Part shown: positions 1-15,408 of the stretch, piece by piece
Numbering within the stretch: position 1 is the stretch's first letter
Layout of the letters: each line of letters starts with the position of its first letter
Source of the DNA: Neobacillus sp. CF12
Lineage (GTDB): Bacteria > Bacillota > Bacilli > Bacillales > Cytobacillaceae
DNA: 64,000 nucleotides
Direction: 5' to 3'
Assembly (NCBI RefSeq): GCF_030348765.1
Contig: NZ_JAUCEU010000007.1
Span: forward strand, 2,164,501-2,228,500
The notes under the pieces: generated by a model
The model's database searches: none
The model's input: the letters and a program-made list of their open reading frames with translations, nothing else
Told to the model about the DNA's origin: nothing
Program-made: the position numbers and the translations under genes

Positions 1-1537
<1,537 letters not shown>

Positions 1538-1541
<4 letters not shown>

Positions 1542-4500
1542 GCAAAAACGACCTCTCTTTCTTCTTCTAAAGCCATCGCATCAGCTGAAAAATTCATGGA
1601 CTCTATTACCTTTAGAATAGCGTCAGCCGTATCTAATGATGTTAAACATGGAACGCCATTTTCAACTGCTTCACGACGGATCCTAAAACCATCACGTTCT
1701 GGCTGCTTTCCTTTTGTAAGGGTATTGATAATGAATTGGGCCTCACCATTATGAATAACATCAAGCAATGTTTTGCCTTCGGAGCCAATCTTTCCAACTA
1801 CACTTACTGGCAGACCAGCAGATGTAAGGACTGCCGCTGTTCCGCTCGTTGCCATAAGACGATAACCATTAGCTGCAAATCGTTTCGCAAGCTTTAGTGA
1901 TTCTTGTTTATCCTTATCAGCAACAGTAAACAGTACCGTACCGAATTTTTGAATGTTCATACCAGAAGCTACTAATCCTTTATAAAGTGCTTTTTCAAGG
2001 GTACAATCTTTCCCCATTACCTCACCCGTTGATTTCATTTCAGGCCCAAGCGTAATATCAACGCTTCTCAATTTAGCAAAGGAGAAAACTGGAACTTTTA
2101 CAAAAACACCTTTCTTTTCAGGGACTATCCCAGGTGAATAGCCTTGTTCCACAATTGAAAATCCTAAGAGTGCCTTTGTTGCAATTTTTGCCATCGGAAC
2201 ATTTGTTATTTTGCTTAAAAATGGAACCGTACGACTTGAACGCGGATTGACTTCAAGTACATATACTTGATCCTTTGAAATTACATACTGAATATTCAAC
2301 AATCCAACAATGTTTAGACCTCTCGCCATTTTTTCGGTGTATTCAATCAGCGTTTGTTTGATACTATCTGAAAGTGTCTGTGGCGGGTAAACGGCAATCG
2401 AATCCCCAGAGTGAACCCCTGCGCGCTCAATATGCTCCATAATGCCTGGAATCAACACATTTTCTCCATCACAAATGGCATCTACTTCGATTTCTTTTCC
2501 TGTTAAGTAGCGGTCAACCAAGACAGGATGTTCTGGATTGATTTTAACCGCATTTTCCATATAATGAAGCAGTTCTTCTTGGCGATAGACGATTTCCATT
2601 GCACGACCACCAAGAACATATGAAGGTCGGACAAGAACCGGGTAGCCGATCTCATTAGCAATTTCCACCGCTTCTTCCACTGATAATGCTGTTTTTCCAA
2701 GCGGCATTGGAATATCAAGTTGTACAAGAGCTTGTTCAAATTTATCTCTGTTCTCTGCACGGTCTAAATCCTCAAGGCTTGTTCCGAGAATTTTCACACC
2801 ATTTTGTGCTAATCCTTCAGCAAGATTAATCGCTGTTTGCCCGCCAAATTGAACAACTACACCCATTGGATTTTCTAAATCAATAATACTCATTACATCC
2901 TCAATAGTTAGTGGTTCAAAGTAAAGCTTATCGGAGATACTGAAATCAGTCGAAACCGTTTCTGGGTTATTATTGATAATAATTGCTTCAAAGCCTGCTT
3001 CTTTAATCGCTTTAACAGAATGGACAGTAGCATAATCAAACTCAATTCCCTGGCCGATTCGGATTGGACCAGAACCGAGAACAATAACACTTTTTCTGTC
3101 GGTTACAAGCGATTCATTTTCTTCCTCATATGTTCCATAGTAATACGGTGTTTCTGATTCGAATTCAGCAGCACACGTATCTACCATTTTATACACCGGA
3201 ATCATGCCGCAGCTTTTACGCAGGTAGTAGATATCTTTTTCTTTCTGACCCCAAAGTTCCGCAATTTTTTTATCAGAGAAGCCTCTTTGTTTTGCTTCCT
3301 TAAGGATTTCCATATCCATCGGGTTAGAAGCAATCTTTGTTTCTAATTCGATTATTCCCTGGAACTTATTTAAGAAAAATAAGTCGATTTGGCTCCATTG
3401 ATGAATGGTTTCCACGGTTATTCCTCGTTTTATCGCTTCGGCTATATAAAAGAGTCTCTCATCTCCAGCTTTGCAAATTCGTTTTTCTAGTAACTCATTA
3501 CTGATTTCATCTGCACCATTTAATTCGAAATGATAAACACCAGCTTCTAACGAGCGGATTGCTTTTAATAGAGACTCCTCAAAGGTTCTTCCAATCGCCA
3601 TTACTTCGCCCGTAGCTTTCATTTGTGTTCCAAGTGAACGATTCCCTGATTCAAATTTATCAAAAGGCCATCTTGGGATTTTCGTAACGATGTAATCAAG
3701 GGCTGGTTCAAAGCTTGCATAGGTCTTTCCCGTTACAGGATTAAGCATTTCATCTAACGTTAAGCCTACTGCAATTTTCGCAGCAAGTTTAGCAATCGGA
3801 TAACCTGTTGCTTTTGAGGCTAGGGCCGAAGAACGACTTACCCTTGGATTTACTTCGATGATATAGTAGTTAAAGCTGTAAGGATCTAAGGCCAGCTGCA
3901 CATTACAACCGCCTTCTATTCCTAGCGCGCGAATGATTTTAAGTGAAACATTTCTTAATAATTGATATTCCCTGTCGCTTAAGGTTTGGCTTGGTGCAAC
4001 AACAATCGAGTCACCGGTGTGAACACCAACAGGATCAATGTTCTCCATATTACAAACGACAATCGCATTGTCATTTCCATCACGCATTACTTCGTATTCG
4101 ATTTCTTTATAACCGGCAATGCTTTTCTCAAGCAAACATTGAGTTACAGGACTATGCTTTAAGCCGCTCGTTACGATTTCATCCAACTCTTCGGAATTAT
4201 GGCATATTCCTCCGCCAGTCCCTCCAAGTGTATAGGCAGGGCGAACGATGACAGGGAATCCGATTTTTTCAACAAAAGCATGTGCTTCGGCTAATTCATG
4301 GATGATTTCACTATCTGGAACAGGTTCACCAAGTTCATTCATTAGAGTGCGGAATAAATCACGGTCCTCTGCTTGTTCAATCGCTGATAACTTTGTTCCT
4401 AAAATTTCAACTTCACACTCTTCTAAGACTCCTGATTTTGATAATTCAACAGCAAGATTTAAACCCGTTTGACCGCCAAGTGTGGCAAGGAGTGCGTCAG

Positions 4501-4747
4501 GACGTTCCTTGCGAATAATTCTGCTTACAAATTCTTCCGTTAGTGGTTCAATATAAACGGCATCCGCAATCTCTGTATCTGTCATTATTGTTGCTGGATT
4601 AGAGTTTACAAGTATTACACGATAACCTTCTTCTTTTAAGGCGATACAAGCCTGTGTTCCTGCATAATCAAATTCTGCTGCCTGGCCAATGACAATTGGT
4701 CCTGAACCAATCACTAAAATGGAGTTTATATCAGTACGTTTTGGCAT
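1538..4747 (-). CDS. carB: Carbamoyl-phosphate synthase large subunit, pyrimidine type
   Basis: 1069 aa synthetase subunit (PyrAB in B. subtilis) that makes carbamoyl phosphate from bicarbonate, ammonia and two ATP. Two ATP-grasp halves (about 1-400 and 550-930) flank the oligomerisation domain, and a C-terminal MGS-like allosteric domain fills about 930-1069. The N-terminus [17 protein letters not shown] is almost identical to the B. subtilis protein. Its start overlaps the end of carA by 22 bp. Position in the pyr operon, rather than next to arg genes, marks it as the PyrR-controlled, UMP-inhibited isozyme (family inference). Confidence 0.97.
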
Positions 4748-5828
4748 GTTGTTGAAACCTCCTGTTTTTCAGATTCAATCATTGCAAGAAACTGATCGAA
4801 TAAATGGTTTGCGTCTTCAGGTCCTGGTGAAGCCTCTGGATGGTATTGAACGGTAAAGGCTGGATAGTCTAAATGCTTTAAGCCTTCTACCGTTCCATCA
4901 TTTAAGGCAATATGGGTAACTGCTAATTTAGTATTCTTTAATGATTTTTCTTCAACTGTATATCCATGGTTTTGTGCCGTAATCGCGATTTTTCCTGTTG
5001 CTAAATCTTTAACAGGATGGTTTGATCCTCGATGACCGAAACTCATTTTGACCGTATTGGCACCACTTGCAAGGGCAAATAATTGATGTCCTAAACATAT
5101 GCCAAATATCGGTACCTGACCTAGTAGCTGCTTAATCATATGGATAGCCTCTGGGACATCTTTTGGATCTCCAGGTCCATTAGAAAGCATAATTCCGTCT
5201 GGTCTCAATTGAAGGATTTCATCAGCACTTGTGTGATAGGGAACGACAACAACATCACAGTTTCGCTTATTTAATTCTCGTAAAATACCGTGCTTCATCC
5301 CAAAATCTACGAGCACAATTCTTTTTCCCCTGCCTGGGCTTGGGTAAGAATTTTTTGTAGAAACTCTTCTAACTTGGTCAATCGGCAATTTCGTCTGTCT
5401 TAGTTTACTAATTACTTCATTAGGATCACTTTCAATTGAGCAAATTGCTCCTTTTAATGTCCCATACTTGCGAATAATCCTCGTTAATTTCCGTGTATCT
5501 ACGCCTGCAATTCCAGGGATATTTTTCATTTTAAAGTATTCATCTAGTGTAAATTCACTTCTCCAATTGGAAGGGAATTCAGCAGCTTCTTTGACAATAA
5601 AGCCTTTCACTGCAGGGTTAATTGTTTCAAAATCATCTCGGTTAATACCGTAATTTCCTATCAGGGGGTAGGTCAGCATAACAATTTGCCCACAGTAGGA
5701 TGGATCGGAAAGGATTTCTTGGTAGCCCGTCATTCCTGTATTAAAGACGACTTCTCCGATTGTGTCCATATGACTTCCAAAACCTTCACCTATAAATATT
5801 GTTCCATCTTCTAAAATTAACTGTGCTT

Positions 5829-5832
<4 letters not shown>
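4726..5832 (-). CDS. carA: Carbamoyl-phosphate synthase small (glutaminase) subunit, pyrimidine type
   Basis: 368 aa glutamine amidotransferase subunit that passes ammonia to CarB. The start at 5832 ([11 protein letters not shown]) is chosen because it aligns with known PyrAA and gives an ATGA overlap with the pyrC stop; the longer open frame to 5892 would overlap pyrC by 64 bp and adds unrelated residues. The class I glutaminase nucleophile is Cys246 in GICLGHQ, and the YHPEASPGP segment near the C-terminus supplies the His/Glu of the triad. The N-terminal CPSase small-chain domain is intact. Confidence 0.95.
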
Positions 5833-8037
<2,205 letters not shown>

Positions 8038-8049
8038 CTACAATTTGGT

Positions 8050-8175
8050 AAAAAAACACCCTGATCCAAATTGATCAGGGTGCAATTGAATTTACCAAGG
8101 CCATAAATGTGCAACCACATTCTATAGTCTTAGTAATACACCCTTATAGCCTCTCTGGACTACTTTTAAAAGGTT
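8050..8175 (-). promoter_or_regulatory. PyrR attenuator 3 (pyrP-pyrB)
   Basis: The minus-strand RNA carries the PyrR-binding sequence AGUCCAGAGAGGCUAU at 8161-8146. Downstream is an intrinsic terminator: hairpin 8082-8057 (CACCCTGATC with GATCAGGGTG) followed by a U tract at 8056-8051. The known B. subtilis mechanism is that UMP-bound PyrR stabilises the binding loop, blocks the antiterminator and lets the terminator form, cutting expression of pyrB to pyrD. Confidence 0.92.
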
Positions 8176-8180
8176 GGTTT

Positions 8181-9503
8181 TTATGCAGTTTTTTGCTTTT
8201 TCTTTTTTACTGTTTGTTCAAACATATCTTCACTTACTGGTTCTTTACCAGGAAGGATTAGGTGTAAAAGAACGCCAGCGATTGCGGCAAATGCCATTCC
8301 TTGAATCTGGAAGGATTCTGAAACTTTTATAAAGGCGCCCCCAATTCCGATGACAAGAATGACTGACGATATCACCAAGTTACGATTGTTACCAAAGTCA
8401 ATGTTACTGTCAACAAGCATGCGTAAACCTGATGAAGCAATAATTCCAAAGAGCAGGATGGAAACTCCGCCCATAACAGGTGTTGGTATTGTACTGATTA
8501 ATGCTGTTATTTTTCCGATAAAACCAAAGATTGTCGCGAGAACTGCTGCACCTGCAATGACATACACACTGTATACTCTAGTTATCGCAAGGACACCGAT
8601 ATTCTCGCCATACGTTGTTTTTGGAGGTCCACCGATTAATGCAGAGATAATCGTTGCTGTTCCATCACCCAATATAGAGCGGTGTAGACCTGGTTCTTTA
8701 ATGTAGTCACGTCCAACTACTTTACTAAGTACAAGCTGGTGACCAATATGTTCAGAAAGGGTTACAATCGCAACTGGTACCATCAAAAGTGCTAAATCCC
8801 AGGTTACTTTTACCTCGTAACTTACAAATGGAATGATGAATTCAGGCATTTCGAACCAATTAGCTTCCAATACCGGCTTAAAATCTACAATGCCGATTGC
8901 GAATGAGTAAAGGTATCCAATTACTATACCTGCTAGAATCGGGATAATGCTCAACATGCCGCGCATGTATATGGTGCAGATAATGGTCGCTGCTAAGGTT
9001 ACCAAAGCCGCTGAGAAATGAATCAAGCTATATTCACCTGCAGGGTTATTCATTGCCATACTAACTGCTGTACCCGCGAGCGCTAAACCGATGACGATAA
9101 TGACCGGACCTACAACAATCGGAGGCAGCAGATTCATGATCCATCGATGACCTGCTTTACTAATAACCAGTGCGACTATTCCGTAAACAAGACCTGCTAG
9201 GAAGGAACCAATCATTGCTCCACCTGGACCCGCTGTTGCTTTTGCTGCTATGACTGGCGCAATAAAAGCAAACGATGAACCAAGATATGCAGGCACTTGC
9301 CATTTTGTAATCATTAAGAATGCCAGTGTCCCTAAACCACTTGATATTAAGGCAATTGCAGGGCTTAACCCAACAAGATAAGGTACAAGGATAGTCGCTC
9401 CAAACATTGCGAATAAATGCTGTAAGCTTAGTGTGAGCCATTGGGCAGGATTTGGGATCTCTTTTACGTCTAGGATGGGTTTGTTCAATGTTTTCTCCTC
9501 CAC
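8181..9503 (-). CDS. pyrP: Uracil permease
   Basis: 440 aa NCS2-family uracil:proton symporter of the inner membrane with about 12-14 hydrophobic segments. The family signature appears as SLQHLFAMFG near the N-terminus, and the TTYGEN segment near 285-290 lies in the substrate-site helix. It sits between attenuators 2 and 3, the B. subtilis arrangement, so uracil uptake is co-controlled with synthesis by PyrR. A hydrophilic Lys-rich tail ends the protein. Confidence 0.95.
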   Translation of the reverse strand: MEEKTLNKPILDVKEIPNPAQWLTLSLQHLFAMFGATILVPYLVGLSPAIALISSGLGTLAFLMITKWQVPAYLGSSFAFIAPVIAAKATAGPGGAMIGSFLAGLVYGIVALVISKAGHRWIMNLLPPIVVGPVIIVIGLALAGTAVSMAMNNPAGEYSLIHFSAALVTLAATIICTIYMRGMLSIIPILAGIVIGYLYSFAIGIVDFKPVLEANWFEMPEFIIPFVSYEVKVTWDLALLMVPVAIVTLSEHIGHQLVLSKVVGRDYIKEPGLHRSILGDGTATIISALIGGPPKTTYGENIGVLAITRVYSVYVIAGAAVLATIFGFIGKITALISTIPTPVMGGVSILLFGIIASSGLRMLVDSNIDFGNNRNLVISSVILVIGIGGAFIKVSESFQIQGMAFAAIAGVLLHLILPGKEPVSEDMFEQTVKKKKQKTA

Positions 9504-9536
9504 AATCTCTTCTATTTTGTATGTGATTTTCCCAAT

Positions 9537-9640
9537 AAAAAACCCTCTTTGTCAATGAGAGTACAAAGAGGGTATAGAAATGCCGTAAAAAGATTGCTAC
9601 GGCGGATCCCCCCTTTTCGAGCCTCACAGGACTGCATTTA
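9537..9640 (-). promoter_or_regulatory. PyrR attenuator 2 (pyrR-pyrP)
   Basis: A PyrR box with the core CAGUCCUGUGAGGCUC is read on the minus strand from 9635 to 9619. It is followed by a terminator with an 11 bp stem (9573-9563 with 9552-9542, ACCCTCTTTGT arm) and a short U/A tract. It lies wholly between the pyrR stop and the pyrP start. Confidence 0.92.
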
Positions 9641-9652
9641 AAAGGGTACTAT

Positions 9653-10198
<546 letters not shown>

Positions 10199-10218
10199 TT
10201 ACACCTGCCTACTATAAT

Positions 10219-10320
10219 AAAAAAACCTCTCACCTTGAGGTGAGAGGTACAAGAAATTATTAGTATGGGCATACGTATCCCAACTAAATTATCCGTTCCT
10301 TCTCAGCCTCACAGGACTGA
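10219..10320 (-). promoter_or_regulatory. PyrR attenuator 1 (pyrR 5' leader)
   Basis: PyrR box AUCAGUCCUGUGAGGCUGA lies at 10321-10303 on the minus strand. The terminator hairpin at 10248-10225 has an 11 bp stem (ACCTCTCACCT arm) and is followed by seven U residues. Attenuators 1 and 2 share the CCUGUGAGGCU core; attenuator 3 has the CCAGAGAGGCU variant. Confidence 0.92.
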
Positions 10321-10345
10321 TTTAAAGGCATATTCAACTGTTGTA

Positions 10346-10374
10346 ATCGTACTTTAATTCGACAAATATGTCAA
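10346..10374 (-). promoter_or_regulatory. Sigma-A promoter of the pyr operon
   Basis: Perfect -35 TTGACA (10374-10369), 17 bp spacer, -10 TACGAT (10351-10346) on the minus strand, starting transcription about 20-25 nt before PyrR box 1. The -35 overlaps the stop codon of the upstream rluD-type gene. The spacer contains the octamer TTGTCGAA, identical to a Spo0A box. Confidence 0.75.
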
Positions 10375-11282
10375 TGATTATTTCGTAATTGTTCTAAAAC
10401 CTCTTCAAATTCTTTTGGTAAGGGAGCTTCGAATTCTACGTATTCGTTGGTTCTCGGATGGTTAAATCCAAGGATTCCAGCATGTAATGCTTGTCCATTT
10501 ATATCAAGTGTTTTCTTAGGCCCATACTTTGGATCTCCAGCAAGCGGGTAGCCAATATACTTCATGTGGACACGAATTTGGTGTGTTCTGCCTGTCTCGA
10601 GTTGACACTCCACAAATGTAAAATCCTTAAACCTTTCAATTACATGGAAATGAGTAACGGCATGCTTTCCATTATCCACAACAGTCATACTTTGCCGGTC
10701 CCTTGTATCTCTTCCAAGCGGTGCATCGATTGTTCCAAAATCATGCGGGATTACCCCATGAACAATCGCTTGGTATTTTCGAGTAACGGTCTTTTCCACT
10801 AATTGATTTACCAACTTTTCATGTGCCATATCATTCTTAGCGACCATTAACAGGCCTGACGTGTCTTTATCGATGCGGTGAACGATTCCAGGTCGCAAAA
10901 TCCCATTAATACCTGATAGATCCTTACAATGGGCCATTAAACCATTAACAAGTGTCCCTGTTAAATGTCCAGGGGCAGGATGAACCACCATCCCACTCGG
11001 TTTATTAACCACTAAAACATCTTTATCTTCGAAATAAATATCTAAGTCCATCTCTTCTGGAATTACATCAAGTAACTCTGGATCTGGAATCGTAATCTCG
11101 ATTTGATCATTTAAACTACACTTATAATTTGTTTTTATCGTTTGTCCATTTACAAGGACATTTCCTTCTTTTATCCATTGTTGAACTTGAGTCCTCGACC
11201 ATTCTTCATCTAAAGTTGAAATAACTTTATCAATTCGATCACCTTTTTGCTGTTCAAGAATGGTGTGTACCATTTTCTCCAT
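10371..11282 (-). CDS. RluA/RluD-family rRNA pseudouridine synthase (YlyB)
   Basis: 303 aa. An N-terminal S4 RNA-binding domain (about 13-75) precedes an RluA-type catalytic domain with HRIDKDTSG, in which D138 is the predicted nucleophilic Asp. The start at 11282 is preferred over 11312 because SD AAAGGAG lies 7 nt upstream and the homologue B. subtilis YlyB begins there. It overlaps the end of lspA by 29 bp, implying coupled translation. The target uridines are not deducible from sequence; RluD in E. coli modifies helix 69 of 23S rRNA. Confidence 0.93.
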   Translation of the reverse strand: MEKMVHTILEQQKGDRIDKVISTLDEEWSRTQVQQWIKEGNVLVNGQTIKTNYKCSLNDQIEITIPDPELLDVIPEEMDLDIYFEDKDVLVVNKPSGMVVHPAPGHLTGTLVNGLMAHCKDLSGINGILRPGIVHRIDKDTSGLLMVAKNDMAHEKLVNQLVEKTVTRKYQAIVHGVIPHDFGTIDAPLGRDTRDRQSMTVVDNGKHAVTHFHVIERFKDFTFVECQLETGRTHQIRVHMKYIGYPLAGDPKYGPKKTLDINGQALHAGILGFNHPRTNEYVEFEAPLPKEFEEVLEQLRNNH

Positions 11283-11745
11283 ATGATTTCTCCTTTGTTT
11301 CACGCTCATCACGCAGCATTTGAATCATTAATAATACTACGCCAATGACTAAAGCCGAATCCGCAATATTAAAAACGGGGAAGTTATAATTGAAAATATA
11401 CGTATGTATAAAATCAACAACTTCTTTACGCACTAAACGATCAATAAAATTACCTATTGCTCCACCAAGCATAAATGCTAAGGAAACACCTAACAACCAC
11501 TTACCTTTTGCTTCTTTCTGAATGTAATAAATGATCGCAATGATTACTATTGCGGTTATCACATAGAAGAACCACATCTGTCCTTGTAAGATCCCCCAGG
11601 CTGCACCGCGATTTCGGTGAGAAGTAATATACAAAAAGTCATCAATAACTGGGATACTTTCACCAAGATGCATTTTTTTGACAATCAGCCATTTGGTTAC
11701 TTGGTCTAAAAGAATAATAAAAATTGCGATTAAATAATAAAACAC
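11254..11745 (-). CDS. lspA: Lipoprotein signal peptidase II
   Basis: 163 aa, four transmembrane helices. The aspartic protease removes signal peptides from prolipoproteins after lipidation. The catalytic pair is D111 (in VVDF) and D129 (in FNIADS), 18 residues apart as in Gram-positive LspA. The conserved NRGAAWG stretch at 45-51 is the family block III. It sits between ylyA and the rluD-type gene exactly as in B. subtilis. Confidence 0.96.
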   Translation of the reverse strand: MFYYLIAIFIILLDQVTKWLIVKKMHLGESIPVIDDFLYITSHRNRGAAWGILQGQMWFFYVITAIVIIAIIYYIQKEAKGKWLLGVSLAFMLGGAIGNFIDRLVRKEVVDFIHTYIFNYNFPVFNIADSALVIGVVLLMIQMLRDERETKEKSYGENGTHHS

Positions 11746-11825
11746 TAAGGAATACCTCCATCTTACGCGTTGACTTTACTTCCTTAGCATTTTAGCATAA
11801 TCTATAACGAAACAACAATGGAAGG

Positions 11826-12122
11826 TTAAAAAAAGCCGGAAATAATTGGTTTCTTATAAAAATGCTCTAATTCATCTGTATCTTTTGATGATTTGATTGT
11901 TGGCATGATTTTTAAAAGATCGTCCGATAAAGGTTCACCAGATGTTTCACATTGTCCAAAATTCCCATCTTCTATTTTTTGAATTGCAGTGTTAATATCC
12001 GCCAGTTCATCCTCCAAAATAGGAATCATCCATACGTTTTTCTGCTTGTTTTTTAAAGATCTAATAATTTCTATTTGTGTTTTACGGAGTTCCCAAAACA
12101 GCTGTTCCTGCATCGCATTCAT
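11826..12122 (-). CDS. ylyA: YlyA-like, zinc-less TraR/DksA-type protein
   Basis: 98 aa. Helical N-terminus, then a DksA/TraR-like segment (DGNFGQCETSGEPL, about 52-65) in which only one of the four usual zinc Cys (C58) remains. Position between ileS and lspA matches B. subtilis ylyA, whose product binds RNA polymerase and affects sigma-G-dependent spore germination genes (literature knowledge). This copy is shorter than B. subtilis YlyA. The assignment rests on position plus the degenerate motif, so it is moderately sure. Confidence 0.65.
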   Translation of the reverse strand: MNAMQEQLFWELRKTQIEIIRSLKNKQKNVWMIPILEDELADINTAIQKIEDGNFGQCETSGEPLSDDLLKIMPTIKSSKDTDELEHFYKKPIISGFF

Positions 12123-12232
12123 AGTTGTAACCTCCGTTATCTGATTTCTTATATTATCTCTCTATAAATTGGTCTGAACCGGAAAAACATTTGACATCAG
12201 CAACAATAATTAACGGAATAGGTTAAAAAATG

Positions 12233-12259
12233 AAAAAACCCCATGAATTAATCATGGGG
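12233..12259 (-). terminator. ileS terminator
   Basis: Stem CCCCATGA/TCATGGGG (12259-12239) followed on the minus strand by six T, 8 nt after the ileS stop. Confidence 0.85.
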
Positions 12260-12267
12260 CTTTGTTT

Positions 12268-15039
12268 TTAAGCTAAATGCGTATAGTTTTCTTTAACGAC
12301 TTCTGCACAACGTGGACAAAGTGTGGGGTGGTCTGAATCTTTACCAACCTCTGGTGTTACAACCCAGCAGCGCTCACATGTTTCGCCTTCAGCTTTTGTA
12401 ACAACAATGGCAGCAGTATCTAATTTAATAGCACTTTCTGGTGCTTGTTCATAGCTTCCTGCGACTTCAAATCCGGAGATAATGAATAATTGTTGTACAT
12501 TCTCATTAATAGAATCCAACAAGTTCTTCGTATCCTCCGTCACATATAAGGAAACTTTTGCCGTTAATGATTTACCAATGACTTTTTGATTTCTTGCTTC
12601 TTCAAGTCCTTTTAAAACATCATCACGAAGCTTCATGAATGCGGTCCATTTTTCTTCTAAAGCGACTGCATTACTTAGTTCCTGATATTCCGGCATATCC
12701 GTTAACTGAACACTTTCTTCCGTAACAGCAGGAATGAACGTCCATACCTCATCTGCTGTATGAGAAAGAATTGGAGACACCAATTTCGTTAATGCTAGCA
12801 GTGACTCATATAAAACCGTTTGAATTGCACGGCGTTCCTGATTGTTAACTGACTCAATATAGAGTACATCCTTAGCAAAATCAAGGTAAAATGCACTTAA
12901 GTCAAGGGTACAGAAATTATTAATCGCATGATAAATACCTGCAAATTCATAATTTTCATAGGCATTCCGAACATATTTGATCAGTTTGTTTAATTTTACG
13001 AGCATAAATTGATCAACTTCACGCAGGTTTTCGTATGAAATCCTATCACTTGCAGGATTAAAGTCAGATAAGTTACCAAGCAAGAAACGGAAGGTGTTAC
13101 GGATTTTTCTATAAACCTCTGCAACCTGTTTCAGAATTGCATCGGATACACGAACATCGGCTTGATAATCAACCGAAGCAACCCAAAGGCGGAGAATATC
13201 TGCACCTAATTGCTTCATTACCTTTTCAGGTACCATGACATTGCCTAATGATTTACTCATCTTTCTGCCTTCTCCATCTAAAGCAAATCCATGACTTAAA
13301 ACACCTTTATATGGGGCTTTGCCTGTTACCGCAACGGCAGTTGATAAGGATGAGTTAAACCAACCTCGATATTGGTCTGAACCTTCTAAATATAAATCAG
13401 CAGGTCGCACTAAGTCTTCTCTTTCAAGAAGAACGGCTTGATGCGATGACCCAGAATCGAACCAAACATCCATGATATCTGTTTCTTTTGTAAACAATCC
13501 ATTTGGACTTCCTGAATGTGTAAAGTCTTCTGGCAATAGGGCCTTCGCTTCACGCTCAAACCAGATATTTGAACCATGTTCACGGAACAAGCTAGAAACA
13601 TGATCAATCGTTTCATCTGTAATGATTTCTTCCCCATTTTCGGCATAAAACACTGGGATTGGAACTCCCCATACGCGTTGGCGTGAAATACACCAATCAC
13701 CACGGTCCCTTACCATATTAAACAAACGAGTTTCACCCCAAGCAGGTACCCATTTTGTTTCTTTAACGGCATCAAGTAATTCATCACGGAAATCCTTAAT
13801 GGATGCAAACCATTGTGCCGTTGCTCGGAAAATAACCGGCTTCTTTGTTCTCCAATCATGCGGATAGGAGTGAGTAATGAACGAAAGCTTTAAAAGTGCC
13901 CCTGCCTCTTCCAATGCTTGAGAAATCGGCTTATTTGCACTATCGTAAAATAATCCTTCAAAACCTGGTGCTTCACTCGTCATTACACCTTTATCATCAA
14001 CAGGGCAAAGTACTTCAAGTCCATACTTCTGTCCGACATGGAAGTCATCCTCCCCGTGTCCAGGTGCCGTGTGAACACAACCAGTTCCCGCATCTGTAGT
14101 GACGTGTTCACCCAACATTACTAAGGAGTCACGATCATATAATGGGTGTGATGCAAGGATATTTTCTAATTCATTTCCTTTTACCTTTTGAATAACAGCC
14201 GCATCTTCCCAGCCTACTTCCTTCGTCACTGCTTCAAGTAGTGCTTCTGCTACTAAGTACTTGTTTTCTTTTACTGCAACTACTACATAAGATAGGTCTG
14301 GATGTACCGAAATTCCTAAGTTAGCTGGAATCGTCCAAGGTGTTGTCGTCCAGATGACAATTTGAACATCTGTATCAAGAACTCCTCTTCCATCCTTAAC
14401 CTTAAATCCTACATAAATAGAAGGCGACTTTTTATCCTGATATTCAATTTCTGCTTCAGCAAGAGCAGATTCACTTGACGGGGACCAATATACAGGCTTA
14501 AGACCTTTATAAATATAGCCTTTCTTTGCCATTTCCCCAAAGACTTTAATTTGCTGTGCTTCATATTCTGGCTTAAGAGTAATGTATGGATTTTCCCAAT
14601 CACCACGAACTCCGATGCGTTTAAATTGTTCACGCTGATTGCTGACTTGTTCAAGGGCATATTTTGTACATAGTTGACGGAATTCAGCTACCGTCATCTC
14701 TTTACGTTTTACTCCCTTATTGGTTAATGCCTGCTCAATTGGCAGCCCATGTGTATCCCAGCCGGGTACATATGGTGCATGATAGCCGCTCATTGATTTA
14801 AAGCGAACAATAAAGTCTTTTAATACTTTGTTTAGGGCGTGACCCATATGAATATCACCATTTGCATATGGAGGTCCATCATGGAGCACAAACATTGGAC
14901 GACCAGCAGTTCGTTCCTGAACCTTTTTGTAAATATTCATTTCTTCCCACTTAGCCTGAATATCAGGCTCTCTTTGTGGAAGATTGCCACGCATTGGAAA
15001 TTCAGTTTTTGGCATTAGTAACGTATCTTTATACTCCAT
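12268..15039 (-). CDS. ileS: Isoleucyl-tRNA synthetase
   Basis: 923 aa class I synthetase charging tRNA-Ile, with a CP1 editing domain. The HIGH-type motif is HMGH at 64-67, KMSKS lies near residue 600, and a C-terminal zinc site reads CERCW...CPRC. The start at 15039 ([11 protein letters not shown]) follows an AGGAGGAATAAGAAA ribosome site and aligns with B. subtilis IleS (921 aa); the longer open frame runs into the T-box terminator. Transcription is controlled by the T-box leader immediately upstream. Confidence 0.97.
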   Translation of the reverse strand: MEYKDTLLMPKTEFPMRGNLPQREPDIQAKWEEMNIYKKVQERTAGRPMFVLHDGPPYANGDIHMGHALNKVLKDFIVRFKSMSGYHAPYVPGWDTHGLPIEQALTNKGVKRKEMTVAEFRQLCTKYALEQVSNQREQFKRIGVRGDWENPYITLKPEYEAQQIKVFGEMAKKGYIYKGLKPVYWSPSSESALAEAEIEYQDKKSPSIYVGFKVKDGRGVLDTDVQIVIWTTTPWTIPANLGISVHPDLSYVVVAVKENKYLVAEALLEAVTKEVGWEDAAVIQKVKGNELENILASHPLYDRDSLVMLGEHVTTDAGTGCVHTAPGHGEDDFHVGQKYGLEVLCPVDDKGVMTSEAPGFEGLFYDSANKPISQALEEAGALLKLSFITHSYPHDWRTKKPVIFRATAQWFASIKDFRDELLDAVKETKWVPAWGETRLFNMVRDRGDWCISRQRVWGVPIPVFYAENGEEIITDETIDHVSSLFREHGSNIWFEREAKALLPEDFTHSGSPNGLFTKETDIMDVWFDSGSSHQAVLLEREDLVRPADLYLEGSDQYRGWFNSSLSTAVAVTGKAPYKGVLSHGFALDGEGRKMSKSLGNVMVPEKVMKQLGADILRLWVASVDYQADVRVSDAILKQVAEVYRKIRNTFRFLLGNLSDFNPASDRISYENLREVDQFMLVKLNKLIKYVRNAYENYEFAGIYHAINNFCTLDLSAFYLDFAKDVLYIESVNNQERRAIQTVLYESLLALTKLVSPILSHTADEVWTFIPAVTEESVQLTDMPEYQELSNAVALEEKWTAFMKLRDDVLKGLEEARNQKVIGKSLTAKVSLYVTEDTKNLLDSINENVQQLFIISGFEVAGSYEQAPESAIKLDTAAIVVTKAEGETCERCWVVTPEVGKDSDHPTLCPRCAEVVKENYTHLA

Positions 15040-15090
15040 TTTCTTATTCCTCCTGTAATACTCATCATAAACAGAATTGCCAATAGACAA

Positions 15091-15345
15091 ATAAAAAAAC
15101 CCTCTCATCCCATAAAAGGGACGAGAAGGTTTTAATTCCCGCGGTACCACCCTGATAGATCGTACATAAAGTACTATCCTCTTTGAGATTCGTAACGTGA
15201 ATAACCCGCCATAACTTACACTTCTTTAAAAAAGAGTTTCAGCCTGGGACTCAAGGGTGATCTTCCAATTTCTCACTTTTCCCAGGCTTCCACCATCCCC
15301 GGTTCGCTTTAAAAGTTTTTGAAAAATTGTACTGTCCCTCTCATT
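15091..15345 (-). promoter_or_regulatory. T-box riboswitch (Ile) upstream of ileS
   Basis: The invariant T-box GGGUGGUACCGCGGGA is read at 15152-15137. A strong terminator (15133-15098, U-rich end at 15097-15091) lies downstream and the Stem I base GAGGGACAG upstream. The AG-bulge/distal region (GGUGGAAGCC) is visible. The candidate specifier codon is AUC (15261-15259) followed by A, which agrees with isoleucine. Uncharged tRNA-Ile would pair with it and favour readthrough into ileS. Confidence 0.95.
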
Positions 15346-15408
15346 GTCATGTTCATTCTATTCTTATTTATCCTGTTAAAAAATTATATGCGAATTAATA
15401 CCAATTCG

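Noticed and set aside
9160..9627. 155 aa frame over the start of pyrP
   Set aside because: Out-of-frame shadow of pyrP that continues through the attenuator.
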